From positions 1 to 34,244 of the forward strand of contig JAOHDU010000010.1 in the NCBI GenBank assembly GCA_028096805.1: a stretch of DNA of 34,244 bases. Reading direction: 5' to 3'. Source of the stretch: Pontimonas sp. GTDB lineage: Bacteria; Actinomycetota; Actinomycetes; Actinomycetales; Microbacteriaceae. Positions 32,270-34,244 of the stretch are shown piece by piece (position 1 is the stretch's first letter; each line of letters opens with the position of its first letter). A program made the position numbers and the translations under genes. Under the pieces are notes generated by a model. The model was not told where the DNA came from and did not search any database. It saw only the letters and a program-made list of their open reading frames with translations.

Positions 32270-33259
32270 GTGACGGTTTCACAGCGTGCCATCCTTGCTC
32301 CTCTTCTGGGGCTAGCGCTCGGCTGGTCGCTCTTCATGTTCGCGGCGTGGTCAAACCTTTTCATTCAACCCGTCTTCGATGCTTCCGGATTCGTGAGCGA
32401 CGGCCCGTCCATCCGTCCCTCCACCTACCTTTACTTGCTGGGTATTGCGTTGTTCTCCCTGGGGGCGTTTATCGGCCTCTCGCTTGCTCGAACTGAGCGA
32501 GCACGATCAGAGTCAGAGGACCCGCTAACCCTCGCTGCCTACCGGTTGGGCACACTCTCCGTCATCATCGCCCTGGCAGGGGGAGCCGTTTTTGCCATCG
32601 GCAACTTTCTTACCGCGCTGGGGAGTCGTGCGGAGGAATCCTTGGCCGCCCGAATCGGCGGGGTGTACCTCCCGATTGTGTTAGCCGCGGCCCTCGTGGT
32701 CACCCTCCTGCTGGTCTCGTTCGTGCGCCGAAGTCCCGAACCTGATGACCCGGCGGCCGAGGATGACAGCCGCACACTCCGACAAAAAGCTTTGGGGTGG
32801 GGTTACGCCCTGCCCATCCTCGCGGCAGCCATCGCCATCATTTTTGGGCTAATTGTCTACGACATCACCGGAACGTCGCTCGAGGGTTGGGTGTGGGTAA
32901 TAATCCAAGTAATTATTGCCTCAGGCATCATTTTGGGAACCCGGTACGCCCGACGGGCGCGGGCGGAGAAGCCGCCGGAGCCCCGACCCCGCACCGCCTG
33001 GGCAAGTGGGGCATGGAATCTCAACTTTGTTCTGTCCATTGTCTTTGGGGCTGTTGTTTCCATCATGGCGTTTGTGTTTGGCGCGGAAGCGTTTGACCAG
33101 CTGCGGAACTATAACTTTGACTATGAAGGTTGGGAAATAGAACCCTTCAGCCTCGCCTGGCTTCTAGGCGAATTTTCCCCGGCTCTGGTGCTCATCGTTC
33201 TGGTTGTCGTCGGGCTCTACGCCACGATCACCGAGCGCCACCGAGCTGACAGCGTCTAG
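32270..33259 (+). CDS. Unrecognised polytopic membrane protein, repeat copy
   Basis: Identical to 986-1975 (329 residues, about eight membrane helices, GTG start with an AAGG-like site just upstream). Its stop interlocks with the DMT gene's stop in CTAG, as in the left arm. Confidence 0.78.
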   Translation: MTVSQRAILAPLLGLALGWSLFMFAAWSNLFIQPVFDASGFVSDGPSIRPSTYLYLLGIALFSLGAFIGLSLARTERARSESEDPLTLAAYRLGTLSVIIALAGGAVFAIGNFLTALGSRAEESLAARIGGVYLPIVLAAALVVTLLLVSFVRRSPEPDDPAAEDDSRTLRQKALGWGYALPILAAAIAIIFGLIVYDITGTSLEGWVWVIIQVIIASGIILGTRYARRARAEKPPEPRPRTAWASGAWNLNFVLSIVFGAVVSIMAFVFGAEAFDQLRNYNFDYEGWEIEPFSLAWLLGEFSPALVLIVLVVVGLYATITERHRADSV

Positions 33260-34182
33260 AGGGTCTCGGGTATTTCTTCCCCTTTAGGAATCCGCCGGCC
33301 TTTTCGCACCAGGGCTTGCCGCTGCCTACTGGCGAGATAACTCCCCGCCACAACGAGCGGGAATCCCACCACAATGCCGATCGTGATGGGCTCTGCCAAG
33401 AAGACGACACCCAAAATGGCCGCCACTGCCAGATTGACATAGGTAATCAGGCTCGCGCGAGCCGGCCCAATCTGTCGAATGAGGGCAAAGAAGAGGACAA
33501 ACGCCAGCGCCGAGCAGACAGCGCCGAGCACCAAAAGGGCCGTCCACGCCTGCCAGGAGGGCCCGGCCGCGATGTTCTGAGGCAAAGAAACCGCAGCAAA
33601 CGGCGCGTAAACAATGCTGACGATGGCAAGAGACACAGCGATCACCCCGAGGGTCGGCACCTCCTGAGGCATGCGATTGACCACAATTGGCGCAACCGCG
33701 TAACCGAGGGCGGCACCGAGCATCATCAGGATCGGGGCTAACGGCGTCACTCCGGAGAAAGCGTCAATCCCGACCAATGCGATCACTCCGGCCAACCCGA
33801 CGACCAACCCGAGAACCGTGAGTGGGTGCCAGGCTGATTTATCCCCTAACAGACCCACAAAAAACGCCGCAATAAAGGGCACAGTTGTGACGAGCAAGCT
33901 CGCCAAGGACGACGAAATATCCTTCTGGGCCTCGGGGATGAGGAACCAGGGCCCGATCATTTCTAGGGCTGCAAACGCCACCACCGCAGGCCACGCTCTA
34001 AGCGTTGCTTTGAGCATCCCTTTGGCCATGGCAATCGGCAAAAGAATGAGCGCACCTAAAAAGACGCGGGCGAACACCAAACTGGTGGTGTCGAAGTGTT
34101 CGAGGGCAATTTCGATGAAGAAATAGGGGGTTCCCCAGATGATGCCAACAATAAGAAAGAGCAGCAGGGATTTTCTGGGCAT
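33256..34182 (-). CDS. DMT superfamily permease, repeat copy
   Basis: Identical to 63-989 (308 residues, EamA-type). Its start lies 62 bases from the right end of the window, with the TACGCT element at 34194-34189. Confidence 0.86.
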   Translation of the reverse strand: MPRKSLLLFLIVGIIWGTPYFFIEIALEHFDTTSLVFARVFLGALILLPIAMAKGMLKATLRAWPAVVAFAALEMIGPWFLIPEAQKDISSSLASLLVTTVPFIAAFFVGLLGDKSAWHPLTVLGLVVGLAGVIALVGIDAFSGVTPLAPILMMLGAALGYAVAPIVVNRMPQEVPTLGVIAVSLAIVSIVYAPFAAVSLPQNIAAGPSWQAWTALLVLGAVCSALAFVLFFALIRQIGPARASLITYVNLAVAAILGVVFLAEPITIGIVVGFPLVVAGSYLASRQRQALVRKGRRIPKGEEIPETL

Positions 34183-34244
34183 CAGGTCAGCGTAGCCGAG
34201 AAAACGCCGTGAAACCGGGAAAAATAGCGCAACAAAACGGCGCA

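Larger units (their letters stand above)
26955..34244 (-). repeat. Right arm of the perfect 7,290-bp inverted repeat
   Basis: Exact reverse complement of 1-7290. The inner edge is at 26954/26955, where ppiA sequence stops matching and unique sequence begins. The outer edge is the last base of the window. Since ppiA is intact only at the left arm, this arm is the displaced or artefactual copy. All genes listed inside it are second copies with no sequence differences from the left. Confidence 0.97.

Overview
This window looks like one assembled contig from a small-genome actinobacterium, most likely of the Microbacteriaceae type. The evidence is the run ppiA - rhomboid - crgA - trpG/pabA - pknB - pknA - pbpA - rodA/ftsW - pstP - fhaB - fhaA - tRNA-Leu(CAG), the conserved actinobacterial cell-wall and Ser/Thr-kinase cluster usually found near oriC. 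NucS mismatch endonuclease, moderately high G+C by eye, GTG/TTG starts, very tight packing with many 4-base start/stop overlaps, and several apparently leaderless promoters fit this. No stretch longer than about 130 bases lacks a gene or RNA.

Layout. (1) Bases 1-7290 carry a DMT-family exporter, an unrecognised membrane protein, an IclR regulator, a four-gene osmoprotectant (OpuC/ProU-like) ABC importer operon, a small membrane protein and the first 107 codons of ppiA. (2) Bases 7291-18125 are the native continuation: the rest of ppiA, a zinc-finger rhomboid protease and crgA, then trpG facing the pknB-to-fhaA operon, which reads leftwards from fhaA. (3) Bases 18254-20259 hold tRNA-Leu with its terminator, a succinate-semialdehyde dehydrogenase and a copper chaperone gene, which leads into copA (to 22466). 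(4) Bases 22417-26869 are a leftward operon-like run: MFS transporter, nucS, HAD phosphatase, second MFS transporter, small membrane protein. (5) Bases 26955-34244 are an exact reverse complement of bases 1-7290.

The most striking structure is therefore a perfect 7,290-bp inverted repeat whose outer ends are the two ends of the window, around a unique 19,664-bp core. In the left arm ppiA is complete and in its expected context. In the right arm ppiA is cut after codon 107 and joined to the end of an unrelated reading frame. Identity with no visible divergence, a junction inside a housekeeping gene and coincidence with the contig ends make a fold-back amplification or assembly chimera the most likely explanation. 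A very recent real inverted duplication or a terminal inverted repeat cannot be excluded from the sequence alone. The right arm is annotated below but should not be counted as a second gene set until the junction is verified.

How the genes work together. PknA/PknB (kinases), PstP (phosphatase) and FhaA/FhaB (phosphothreonine readers) form the signalling circuit that controls septal and polar wall synthesis by RodA/FtsW, PbpA and CrgA. The Opu importer supplies compatible solutes. CopZ/CopA export copper. NucS performs non-canonical mismatch repair. I see no CRISPR array, insertion sequence, integrase, phage gene or recognisable new defence system.
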